The notes beneath the pieces are model-generated. The model had not been told where the DNA came from, ran no database searches, and saw only the letters and a list, made by a program, of their open reading frames with translations. Shown in pieces: positions 12,780-25,400 of a DNA stretch of 64,000 nucleotides (its first letter is position 1; each line of letters starts with the position of its first letter). The position numbers and the translations under genes are program-made. The stretch spans positions 1,720,797-1,784,796 of the forward strand of contig VXAI01000164.1 in NCBI GenBank assembly GCA_013399305.1, read 5' to 3'. Source of the stretch: Rostratula benghalensis. Taxonomy: Eukaryota; Chordata; Aves; Charadriiformes; Rostratulidae.

Positions 12780-15700
12780 GTGGTCAATACCCACAGGAAC
12801 CTCTGCCAGTTCTCCTCAGTATTTAATGATGACTTTGTGGCCATGGCACACCTGTGGCACACCTCTGCTATGATGAGGGCTCAGCACTGGTGTGTCTGCA
12901 CTGCAAGATCCATGCAGGACCTTGCACGATGCATCCTGGCACAATGCAACATCACACCGCCCGTGGCTCTGTTGTCCTCTCTTTGATAGCACACCACCAC
13001 TGGCTGAAGGAAAGCAGTTACACAGTATATAGGTATATGGCTGGATAACTGCCAATGAGCACAGCAGTGAGGGCAAGTGTGGCCCTGACGTAAATGAGGG
13101 GCCAAGGAGAGGCCACTCCTTCCCCTCCCCTCTACTGAAACCAGGGCACAGTGACTTGCAACCTTCTCCAGGTCCAGCCTGTGGTATGGTGCAGCCTCAG
13201 TGCCTAATCTACCAGGGCTGTGGTATGGGAGGAGGCACTTGGGAATACCCAGGAGGCAAATGCCCCTGTGTGCTGATAGCAGAGATCTCCTCTGAGAAAC
13301 CACAACCAGAGAGCCAGAACAAGTGAGAAGAGGAACTGAGGGTTATCCATGCACTGGATCAAGCCAAAGGGAAACAATTATATCTTGAGGCCATTAAGTA
13401 CATGGACTAACTAGAAACAATCAATCTCTTTCTCTTGCAGCAAGCTGGAGTGCTGTGGAGCAGCTCAGACAAGGAAGTGCTCAGCTGGTGGTGGAGGGAG
13501 GGAGGGGGAGGAAGAAAGAAGAGGGTGACTGTTGGGGATCACTGATGCCTGGATTATGGGAATGTTTTAAACGAACATCATTGGGTCATCTGTGCACAGG
13601 AACCTTGACAGGGAAGAGACACTGAGAGCTGGATTGGGATACTCACACCTGGGTGTTGAGTGCCCTATAGCAACATCTGCAGGTCCTGTGTGACATCAGA
13701 CCAGCCAGCACTCAGAAGTGTCACAGTTGCCATGCAGTACTGCAGCTGGCACTAGGGGTACAGACAACCAAATCAAGCCCTGATGCAAAACTCGTGGGGA
13801 CTCTGGCATGCTTAAACCCACAAGCAAGCACCATGAGGTTCATATTCCTAGTACAACCCACAGAGTGGGGTCTCTGCTTAAGGGGACCCTCTCACTGGGA
13901 TCTGCATCTCACCAGTTGGAGCAGGAAGCTTTTGTCAAAAGAGGAGCACATGTTTTCCCTTGCATAGAGGAGCCAAATCCCCTCTGGGTGGGTGAGGCTG
14001 GATGGGTGCAGCTGGGCTGGCAGCAGTGGGGCTAAGAGGTGCTCAGGGTAGCCAGAGTCCTCCAATGCTGGCACCTGCAAGCAACTTAGCAGCCTTTCTG
14101 CAGAGGACCACCATCACTGTCCCTCTTATTACTCCTCTTGCACATCTGGTCCGCATGCCAGAAGAGGGAGTGCGAAGCCCAGTCACAAAGCAAGGTACAG
14201 AACTTGGGCTGATCAATGCTTCTGAGGTGCAAATGTCCTCAATTTATAAAGTAAAAGAAAGACCTCAATTTCTGGTAATTAGTCCCTTCATATTTCCTGT
14301 CCCAAAATTGCTAAAGAAGAAAAAGCAGGAGGAAAACCGCAGGTTTGCAATTTATTCTGTGCAGCTTTGGGGGCTGTCAGGGCAGGAGTGGCTCTCTGGA
14401 GCTTCAGCAGCTCTCTCGGGTCAGGGGCAGCCCCAGGGACAGGAAGGGAGGGTCCAGCCATGGCTGCTGGGGCCTCTGCCCTCCCTGTGGCTCAGTTCAA
14501 GCTGAACTTCTGCCACTTGAGCCATGGATACTTGTGTTTTCTGGGGAATTGGGGAAAAAAGGCTCAGACAGCACAAGGAGCAAATGGGTCTGCTGACAGC
14601 CCCAGAAGTCAGGAACTTGTGGTCCTGGCTGTGGTCTCTTGCAAGCATCAAGGCATTGGCAAAGGCTGGGGTACCAGAGCTGTGTCCTGGCCACAAAGTT
14701 AAACCTGCCAAATACAAACACCATGACTCTGTCCTGCTCTTCTAGAGGGGGTTTTCTCCTATGATTTTAACTCTGGTTAATTAGCCCTCCCCTAGAGCTT
14801 GTGGAAGAGGATTTCAAACACAGTTTTGCCAACTTTTAGGCCCAGGAGTCTTTGCATGGACAACCAGAGAGGAAAGAAGAAAGACATCTTCAAAGTTTAA
14901 CTGCATGGGAAGATGGATGGGCAAAAGACCTGCTGAAATCTGCTTTCCTTGTGCTCCTTTCTTGTGGAGGAGGCTTGCTGTGTATGTCCTCTGAGCAAGC
15001 TGGGCTAGGCAAGACCTCAAGGGAAAAGGTATCCGAAGCTTCGGGTAGAGGGTTGATCCACCATGTGTGACCTTCTCTCTTCAGGAGTAAGCACCAACCC
15101 AGCATGAACAGAGGGTCTTCTACCACCTTCTGCTTTGTGAATGCAGGAGAAAAGGTGACTGGCTATCCCGGTCTGGGGCTGCTGTTGCATTTCCCTGGAC
15201 GCTAGTTCCAGGGTGCATCAGATGAAAAGCCATCAGCCCAAGCAGGAACAAGCCAGCAACATTAACATAAGCCTGTGCTGTGTTGTTTTACCTGATGGCA
15301 ATGCATAGTCACATCAAGCCCTGTGAAGCCATCGCTGGGCCTTGCTGTGCTTCAGGTGACGTTTAGTCGGAGGGGTAACCTGTAGTGCAACCAGGAAGCT
15401 GTTTATGGCATGTGTATTTCTTATTTTAAAATGTTGATAAGGGTAAAAGGATACTAAGAGAAAATCATTTCCTTCCCCTAAATCTTAGCCTCTTTCCAAC
15501 TGCGTCATGGGAGAGTAATGAGTTCAAGACCAGAGTGGCCTAAGTGTTAATGTAAGAAAGCATAGGCTTTAAAGCACATCTGCTTTGAAGAGGTCTATAG
15601 GCCCAGAGCCACTTTGATTTTACCAACTAAGAAGAGAGGTTTATTTTCTCTCCATCAGTCCTATAGATAGATGACTCACATTTCTATATGACAGAGGATC

Positions 15701-18700
15701 ATAAATGGAACAGGTGGAGCATATAAAGCAGTTTGTCCTCATCCACCTATTTTGCTACAACCATACTACAGGAATTGGTCTCTTCAGAAGCACATGTAAA
15801 TTTGTTTTCTTTCTTTCTGTTAAAAGATTAATTGAATGAGGTCATGCCAACTGCAGAAAATCCTGTTGGCAATAGGATGACCCACTTAACATTCATTCCT
15901 GCTGAGCTGAAGCCCTGACCCTGGAGCCACCTACAGCCAGTGAAGCTCACCTTCACAGCTACCTCCATGGCCACACAGGCTCTTTCAGGAAAGGATCAAG
16001 ACTCATTGCTGATGTTACCCTCTGCATGACTACCTCCTGGATGACTGATGGCATCTCCTGCATGAAGTCTGGAAGCTGTTTTTTCAGGAGCATTTTAGCA
16101 TTTATCTCATCAGGGTGGAGATGCTTTGCACCATCTCCAGGTCTGCATTTCCCAGGGGCCAACAAGAGGAATTGTTTGTTTTGAACATAAAAAAAATATC
16201 TCTGAGGCTGATGTGATACCAAAGAAACTATCACATTAGTCTTTAAAGTAGCAATAATTTTGCTACATTATGCAGTTACAACGACCAAGTTTAGTTACAG
16301 CATGGGAAGCAAACCTCTAGCTGAGGACTTCTGACCAGCGTGTTGCCTCCCATAACTGGGCAGGGAGTGATCTAATCAAAGTTTGCATAAAGCTACAGTT
16401 AGGAATGGCAAACAAAGCATTTACTAAATAACAGTTATTCTTAATCGATCCCAACACAAATACTAGGGGCTGTATAGGTGGCAACAAATAAATTGAACTA
16501 CATTGTTGGCAGAGCTTTTTCTTACTACTAATGTAGTTTCTCTAAAGAAAAGTATTTTAAAATGGCCACGTGACTGAGCCAGGAATTTACATCCAGTGTC
16601 CAGGTTGGCGGAGAGAATGAGAAGAAAAACCTCAAGCCCAAAAACATCAGGTGAGGGCACCTCAGGGGGCTGGGGCTTCATTCTGACTCACATAGTTCCC
16701 CTTAGTTTCTCCCTTGCAGGTGGCCCTCCTTAATGCAAACAATTAAATGTACATTAGGTGAAAGTGGCTGATCCTACTGCCTAATGAGAAGAACATTTGG
16801 CAGGAAGGTAAGGGCACTTGGTTTGCTGTTGAGAAATCATGCCTTTTCTTGTAGGGGCCTCATGTTCTCCATGTTTCTAAAGTTCTCCTTTGTTATCGAG
16901 GACATGAATAAAGAGGTTTTGAACCTCTCCAAACAAATTCCAACCAGCCCAAGACTAAAACCCAGGAACAGCATTTGTAGAAAGGAGTAACAGTGGGTTT
17001 CAGCAACCAGAAATACCTCCCCCATTTTAGACGTAATTAAACCTTGCTGGCCCTCCCATCAGCAACAGTTACTGGCAATGCCCTCAGCTGCAAAGTGCTG
17101 CAGCCATGGAGGACTGTGCCAGGGCTGTGCACATAACTGATTCCAGGACTCGTCCACACCACCTACAAGGTCCTTCTTCAGCCCAGGGTGCCAGTGCTGG
17201 TCACTCCCAGCATCCCTATAGCCTGGGGTAACCCCAGGGAAGCTTCAGCCTCTGAACTCCCCAAAAGCTTCCTATGGAGCTAGAGCTGAGCCAGGCTCTG
17301 ATGGGTCATCAGGAAGGAGCTGCCTGTTGGTGACTGCAGGGGTAGCCAAATTTTACTGGAAGTTGCAGAATGTCCAGGATGATCTGGTGCTGTATTTCAG
17401 TATTTGTCTTCACTCTTCAGGAGACATCTGTGGTATTACCAGACAGTGATGCCTGGCGGGGTGGTTTTGGTTAACTGAAACCACAGGCAGCCCATTCCTT
17501 GAGAAAAGGTAAGAGTCCACAGGATGTCTCTGATTCTCCCACCAAAACCTCTCCCAGAGTGGTAGTTTTTAGTGATGACATCAGCATACCCCCAGCTTTC
17601 TCCCTTCCTCGGCCTTCCCTCAGACCAGCATCCAGCTGCCTGAAACTGCACCCAGATTGCTGCCCATTTCCTCTTTCTCTCTATTCTTATTTGTAGTCAT
17701 TAGTTCCCACAGGACTATCAATAGCATATTTGTCTTACCCAGACAGTTTCACTGCTATGAATTCTCCTCAGAATAGAGACTGAGGAGACAGAATAGAGAC
17801 TTTTTAATTAGGTTTTAGAATTTTTCCATCAGCAGAGAGACATTTACCATTCAGATCTCGCTTCTGAAAAGTGAAATATGATATAGAGAGAAGCAGCTTG
17901 ATTTACAGCAATATTAATGTTTTCTTCCCTGTGTTTATGGGCATGAATCAATTGCTGGTTTGCTGTGTACAGAAATGTGTTTGACAATTTACTTTATTGT
18001 GCTACAAATGAGAGATTTAATCCAGTCATCCAATGTGAGAACCTTCCCGGGCTACTGTATTGTCTGTGAGACATACACATAAAATGTGAACAGTATCTTC
18101 CATCATCAAATTTTGATTGCTTTCCTGTAGCACATAAAAGGCCGTATGTTCTCACTATTTAGGGTTTTTTTTCTGGCTTTAGTTCTCACTTTGCCTCTCA
18201 GATCTGAGATAAGGTCTTACATGAAAGGGAAAAGACTGAGCTGGTGCCACCTCCTCAACAAGTGTGAAAGAGCAAAGCTGTGCAGCCTTCGGTCCTAGAC
18301 ACCAGCCTCCATGGACACAGTAGGAAGGCAAGTATTCCCGGGTATTCCAGACTCAGGAGTTCATGAACCAACTGTGATATTTTTGGCTTTTTAAAAAGCC
18401 TGGATGGATTTTTGCTTCCACAAACTGTTGCAAATGGCTTTTTGTTGAGCTGACAAACAGCTTGCTTGCTGTCTGTTCCATCCCAAAACATCTTCAGATC
18501 AGGAAGAACTGTCACAAAACGTGAACGCAATCCTTGCAGACATCAAGTTTCTACTTCAATCTGCTCAACCTGACAAAACTCCATATAAAAAAAGAAATGT
18601 CCCAGCCACCTCTAACAAGCAATATTTTAATCCTGCTGAGTACTTTTGATATAGTTCTTGCACCTCAACTGTAGTTCAACAGGTTCCATCAGATTTTGTT

Positions 18701-20573
18701 GCGTTACACTGGGCAAGCAGAACACAAGGGCAGCCTCAGGTGTCATTTAATCTGCCTTGGCATCCTTCATCCCAGTGGGAGACTGCCAACATGCTAGTCT
18801 AGACCTGAGCTAAAGACCTTTGTGGCTTCTGCAACTTTCTCACCTCAAGTAACACATTATGAAAAACACAGTAAGAAAAATATTCCTACTAAGATTTTAG
18901 AATTTTGAGAGAAGTAAAATATTTTTTTTCCTTTTCTGATTCTTGCCAAAATTTCACACTCCACTTCATATGCTCACTCTCTTAAAAGTCCTTAGCAGGG
19001 AGGTTTTGAAGGAATTTTATAGCTAGCCTTCTTTTTCCTTTGAAGTATCTAGTTTTTTCTTTCTACTTTTTTTTTTTTTATTTGGTTATTTTGTTAACTG
19101 CTTTGAAGAATTTAACTATACAGAGATTTTTTTTTTTCCTAAAGTATCTCTCCCATTAATGCTCTTGCTAACATTAGACCTTAATATTTCTCCCTCTGTT
19201 TTTAACCACATCTAATTGGCACAGAAGAAACACTTCCTGGCCAGTATTTCCTCCACTCACTGTCATCAGTGAAAAGTGCAATAACTGAAACTTGCTAAAA
19301 GCAGCAATTGCCTTGACTCCACTCTGCCACAACAGCAGGTAATTTTTGCTAGCAGCTCAGCTCAGCCAGTCCAGGTCACTGTCTGCCCTCTAATTTTTTA
19401 CCAACCCTGCCACACTGTACTTCCTTCTCAGCCTTCTCCAGTCCTCACCATTATTTGGAGAGAGCAGTTTAGATGGTATCTTTTTTGCTACCTGCTTTTA
19501 AAATGGCTATGGCAAAACTTCTCTGAAATGACCTTTTCCTCCCACATGATGTTTTAGAATCACTTATTATTTCCTAGATTTCCTGCTTCTGCTATTTCAA
19601 GAATTTCTCATTTATTTTCCTCTTTAGCTGCTTGTGCCAGAAATAACCTTAGGGCCCTTTGCCTGCATTGCCTGATTTTCAAAGTTTTGACCATTCACTC
19701 TTCTCATAATAACAAATGAGAACTAGGGATTATTTTTTTTTCTCATCTGTCCTGAATAATATTCAATTCTTAACATGTAAGGTGAAAACCACAGTTCACA
19801 ATCTGCTCTAAGAAGTTGCAAGAAAAATAAAAGGGGAACATACACCTTCAGATTGCAGGACTAATGGCTGCTAACCCTTGCATCCTCCTGTTCATGATAC
19901 CAAGTGCTCTGACACTAATAAATTAATTATGTTAAAATGATACAATACAAGCAATGTTTATCAGCTACTGCATGCTATTGTCCTCAGTACTTCAGTGTTT
20001 GGAACTGCTGGCTGGTCCTCAGTACCTCCCTGTTCCCTGTCCCAGGCACAGGTGAGAGGTGTTGCCTGCTCATACCCCTTGCTGGCTGCACCACAGCTGA
20101 TGCATTTCCCTGCACTGTGAGCACCATCTCTCCCTCCCACCAGTCACCATGGGAAGGACCCAGCCCAGAAACCTTCCCATCGTCATAAACAGTGCTTGAT
20201 TGGGGTCTTTCTTCTCGTAATCACAACCAATCCATGGGGATGGGTTTCCTTTGGGTTTTGGAGAGTTTCAGAGCATCTGTGAAACACCACTCATCAGAGC
20301 ATTTCCCATTGTCCAAATGGGAAGATTTTTACCAGATTCAGTATTAAAAAGAAACCAGGCTACCTTGGGTTTGAGCTCAAAGCTTTCACCACACTATCAA
20401 ACTTGTTAATTCAGGAGAGTTTGAAAAGATGCTCCTTAAAAGATGAAAATCAAAAGAAGTAATGATAGGATCAGACAGATTAAGGTAAATCCACACCTAG
20501 CCCAGTTCTCCATGCCATGTATGACCAGTTACATGTGCTTACAGGAAAACTTCAAGAATGAGTACAGAGATTA
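12780..20573. other. gene-free stretch with GC-richer patches
   Basis: No exon or transposon that I can name. Open frames of up to 167 codons between 13.8 and 14.8 kb overlap on both strands and show no domain, so they look like chance frames in GC-richer DNA. A purine tract at 13487-13520 has three runs of three or more Gs. Confidence 0.45.
13487..13520 (+). repeat. G-rich purine tract
   Basis: A GGTGGTGGAGGGAGGGAGGG run continues into GGGGAGGAAGAAAG-type sequence. It has three runs of three or more Gs and may fold locally, but it is one run short of a standard four-run G-quadruplex motif. Confidence 0.4.
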
Positions 20574-20695
20574 TAATCATAGAATCTTAGAATTGTCTAG
20601 GTTGGAAGGGACCTTTAAGATCATTGAGTCCAGCTGTCAACCTAGCACTAACAAAACCTCCACTAAACCATGTCCCTAAGCACCATGTCTACCCC
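20574..20695 (-). mobile_element. short CR1 LINE 3' tail
   Basis: The sequence begins with an ATCATAGAATCTTAGAATTG block (reverse complement of the CR1 3' terminal repeats). It continues with GGTTGGAAGGGACCTTTAAG and the CR1 tail text around CCATGTCCCTAAGCACC. This is a 5'-truncated insertion of roughly 120 bp in minus orientation, with no coding capacity. Confidence 0.85.
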
Positions 20696-22400
20696 ATATA
20701 TGCTCATTTACAATCCCTGCCTCATCATTTCATTGAATGCCTTCTGGTTGTTGTATTCTGGGAAATGATGAATAACATTAACTGAAGTCCAGCCAGCCGG
20801 TATCCTGTCCTCAAAAGCAGGAGTAGTCATATGGCCAGTAATATTCTCCCAGAACACTCTTCAAACCTTCAGTGATTTGCAGCTTAGTCATTTCCTGAGA
20901 TATATAGTTTGGGGATTTAATAGACCCAAATGTGTTCTCTCCTGAGTTCATCCAATTGCTTTTCAGACCTATGTGAAGTTTTAGCACCCACAATGTCCTG
21001 CAAAAGGGAGGTCCACAGCTGAACTGCATCATACCCATGTGCTTAGTGAAGAATTGTCTTCCTTCATGGGCTTAAAACCTGCCACTCAGGCAGCCACACT
21101 TTTGTATTAAAAGAGACAGCAAGCTCTGCCTCCTGTGATCTGTGTAGATCTTGTTACATGGTCATTCCTAGTGTGGATGCTTTTCCACACTGTCATCCCT
21201 GTCATGGGATATTTTACAAGCTGGAGGTTGAGAACACAACATGAAGAAGGAGGAAGTAATGTGGATTTATAAGATGGCATAACAGTGGCCATCTGTGTGA
21301 CTCTCTACGCCCTCCCCAGTAATTGTTAACCTGAAATTTGCTTTTCTCATGGTTGCTAAGCGGTGAGCTGGTGTTTTCATAGAACTGCTGTTGTCCATAT
21401 ACTCGTGTCATACTTGCTTTGAACTTACACCTACCCAAGTGATCATAATCAGCTCAGGGCCCATCATTTTACTTGCAAAAGATTGCTCCTTTCCCAGGTG
21501 TGCATCATTTCATATTTATGGGTATTAAGCATCACCTGCCATCTTATTCTGCAGTCATTCGATTTTGCACAAGCTATCTGAGCAATTGGCTCCTATCTTT
21601 CCCACCACAGAAATATTGTGTCATCAAAAATTTTTACCCTCTTGCTTCCTCTTCCAGATGATTTATGAGTTTGTTAAGCTGCAAAGGTCCCAGCATAGCT
21701 CTCTGCAGGAGCCTCCTCGTAGCCTTTCCCCACAGTGAAAACCATTCACTGGCTTCCATCCTCTGCTTGTTACCCCATTATTTTCCAGGGGAAAATTTCC
21801 CCTTTGATCCTGTGACAACTTAGTTTCTGATTTCTTCAAAATCCTTTTTCATAGCTCATTGCTCCCATGAGCTAGAGGACTTTTCTAATTAGACTTTCTC
21901 CTTCTTAACTTGGAGCTACCAGAATGTCACAAAGCAATGTAGACATGGGAGCAGCAGGGATCACCGTGGTATCAAAATTGTTTGCAACTCTGTGCTCAGT
22001 CCTTTTCTTAATAACTACTAAAACTCAATTTGCCTTTCTGACACTTTGAATATTCAATACACAGTGATGCAAAAATCTCTGAGTGACAATAGCTAATTTG
22101 CAGCCGATCTTTCTGTCTGCATAATTAGGTTACTCTTCCTCCATGCACTTTACTTTTCACTTACCCATTCTGCCTTTCATTTGTCGTTTATCACCAAGTC
22201 ACTTATGCTTGGAAGATATTTCTACAACTCCTCAGTTACCTGCACTTCTTAAAAATATGAAAAATAATTCTGAATCATCAGCATATTCATCACCTAATTA
22301 TTCACCAACCTTTCCCAATCATTTATGAATATGTTGAACAATAAAAATCCTCTTCTCTCCCTGGTGATAGCTGACCTTTGCCTCCTACCTTAAAAAAAGT
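20696..22400 (-). mobile_element. ancient CR1/L3-like LINE remnants
   Basis: Two parts resemble, from memory, the old amniote CR1/L3 reverse-transcriptase-to-3' region read in reverse. In the first (about 21500-21790) a CATCA-AATTTT block is followed by CCAGATGATTTATGAGTTTG, a GGTCCCAGCATAG block and a CATTCACTGGCTTCCATCC block. In the second (about 22280-22345) the CATTTATGAATATGTTGAA block recurs. Divergence is high and edges are uncertain. The block at 20940-21060 may belong to the same class. Confidence 0.5.
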
Positions 22401-25400
22401 TATTTGTTTACCTCTCTACAATTTTACTTTCCTGTGGTCAGGGTTTTTTTTTTTTTTTTCTTTTCTTTCTTTGGCTTTGCAAAAACCATTATTTTTTTCT
22501 TCTAGTAGCTTCCTTTATTCCACCGTTTATTCATTCTGGATCTGTATGTGTGCCTGAGGATATCCTTTTCATATTTTGTTGTTTGATAGTATATATTTGC
22601 TCTGTCTCTCTTATATTGTGTCTTTAAATAGAACCCTGCTGTCTGTGAACGTTTCACTCATTTTACTCTTCAAGTTCCAATCTCCTCAGTTTGTGTGTTT
22701 CCCTTTTTAGAAGGTAATAGATCAAGATTTCGGGTTTTCTTAATGCTTGGTGCCTGGTAAACTGGAATGCATCACAATCGCTACCATAAAGAGATCATTC
22801 AATGGCTATATATTAAACAAGACCTTCCACATTTCTCAGGCCCAGCTCAAGAATTTCTTCCCTTCTCTGGGTCACTGCAAAAATTATGAGGCTTAGAAAA
22901 GAAATGCATCTTTCCCTGCCTTTCAGGTTACAGCCAGTGTCTTTTTCTCCACAGGCTTGTCCCCACTTCATCTCAGGAACAATAAGCATTTTCTGGTTTT
23001 CCTTTGGTGCTCACCAAAAAAAAAAAAAAAAAAAAGAAAAGGCAAATGCTGGTAATGCAGATACCACATGCTGCCTGGAGAATCCAGAAGCATTAGGAAA
23101 AACTAATAGGATTAGATCTGTATTTCTAAATCAGTGCTGAATTTTGCAGCTGCAACCAAAATTTTTTGTGGTGTATTGGATGCTGAAATTCAGGCTTTCA
23201 GGTCTGACTCAGTGCTGAGTTATATATTTGGTTAACTTCAGGTAACTATTTATTTTTCATTTTACTTTGTGTAAGGATGCTTGTCACAGAAGTGTGACAA
23301 AAGCCCTCCTCCAGCATTTTCTATACTTTGTAGAAATGACATATTCTTTTACAAAATTCTCCTGAAGGGGTCTGTATATGTGAGGCTAAAGTTGGTTTTG
23401 AGACCTGCGTTATAGCATCTCAGTTTATCAAAGTGGTGGATCTCAATGGTTACTTTGAACTGTCCGTTCCCAGAATTAACATATGTGGTTTTATTTATTT
23501 ATTCTTTGAACCCACGGTGTTATTAGGCAGATAACATCCTGATTTGAGGGCTTTTGTGTGTTAACTTATCTAGTTAAAATATGTGGGAGGCTAACAGCCC
23601 TCCCTCATTTACACCAGAAATTACCAGGGTTTTCCTACTGCTGCCAATGCATGGATCAACACACCTTACACAACAGGTACTCAGAGATTGTATAGTACCT
23701 CTTTTCCCTACCACTTTGGTTTGTTTGGTTTTTTGTCTTCTTGGCTGGTTTGTTGGGGTTTTTTTCCCCTTTTGTAGCTCAAAGCTTCTTTCTCTTTCTG
23801 TAGTTCCTTCTCCAGATATGTTCAAATTTTGGCCCCATGGAAGATGAGCTTAACAGCTTGGGGAGACGTAAAGTGCAGTGGGACATGGCCTGCTGCAGGT
23901 AGGTGAGGGTCACAGAATTCCTCTCTAAATCCTCTAAATGCTTCCCCTGTTTTCCCTAGTGACACGTCTGTCCCTGCTCTGATGTTTTTATGCAACATGT
24001 TTCTCTGTAGTGAGGCTTGCAAAAGTAAGCCAGGCAGCAACCACCAGGCAACAGGAGAACTGGAAAACCTTTGGCTGTACCCACAGGACTTACATATGTA
24101 AATGAGTGTTTAATTTTTTTCCAAAATCTCACCTATCCCATTTTATAATATGTGTTTAACAATACACACTCTTTCAAGCTTCAGCCTCATGCTCTGTAGT
24201 TATGTCTGGCTGTGTTTCTCAGACGTGATATTACTTAAGCTTCCCTGTGAAGCACGGCTTGGCTGATTGCTTCTGAAATAGGGACCACCCTGAAAGAAAA
24301 AGGGAAAGGCACTTCCAGTTCATGCCCAGCAAGGGTGACAGGTCGTACCACTCTGCATAGACACCTCCAAGCTGCAGCACAGCTCCTGCCTGCTTTGTGG
24401 GAAACAAAATTTTGGAGTGTGTTTTACAACAAACCTGTATCTAAAATATATCTATATCTAACATGGTTAGATACCTCCCCCCACACTCTCCAAATATTGA
24501 CCTCTAAGTTTCAAAACCACAGGGATTTCCTGTGTTAGGAAAGACAGGCTTGAGAAGGCTATAGAATAGCCTTTCCTAGTCAAGTACAAGTCTGAGACCA
24601 TGGTGCTTGTTACAGGCGCCAAGCTGCGAATCTCTTTGTGGTATGTTTGCTTCTGCTCAAATGCACACTCCTGCACAATCCCAACAGCCTTGCTGCCCTC
24701 TGGAAATTCCCATTCCCAGAGGTGTTTGGCACAGAAATAAAAGAGTTCAGGCTCATAACAGGAAGGAACATTAGGAATTGACTGCAATATCGCTTAAAGA
24801 TTCTATTACAAGTCTTTCAGCCTCCAGGTAATTCTAATTTACACCAGGGGTTGGGGAGGACTGGAATGATTTCTGCCATTAGCCAGAAACCTGCAGCTCC
24901 AAACCCAGGCCACTACTTTATTTACCTCTGTTTAATTTTCCCTAGGTTTTAACAGGAGCAGCAAGGAAGCTCATTACTGTACTGTGCCTTACAAGGACAA
25001 GCAGCACATGGGAATCCCCCTGTTGAAAACACAAGGGTCCGCAGGACAGTAACTGGAAGAGACCCACGTCCCTAATTCCAACAACACCATCTCGTCTGGA
25101 GATGCACACTGGGAAGAATGTCCCTGTCCTGGGAGCTCAGATCCTGTACATAGATGTGCCCTGAGTCTGCACACACATACAGAGGGTTTGTGTTGGTGCC
25201 CTGCGCAAGCCATCCATGTAACTCACCATGGTAGAGCAATTCCACAACGTGGTCTTATGGACCCCATTGGGAAGTACCCTCTGAAAAACACACACTTGAA
25301 ATGTTGTAGTCTTATAGATTATACCATGGGGGAGAGCAGGCACCTGCGTTGCCTGTTGCCCAAACTACCCCCCTGTGTACCTCCAAAAAGAGATGGAGGA

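Noticed and set aside
13808..14745. Overlapping open frames of up to 167 codons on both strands
   Set aside because: Many frames are open at once in GC-richer DNA, none has a recognisable motif, and none connects to a plausible exon structure.
23017..23034. Poly-A tract as a processed-pseudogene tail
   Set aside because: The DNA to its left shows no spliced-mRNA-like or repeat sequence that I recognise, and no target-site duplication was found.
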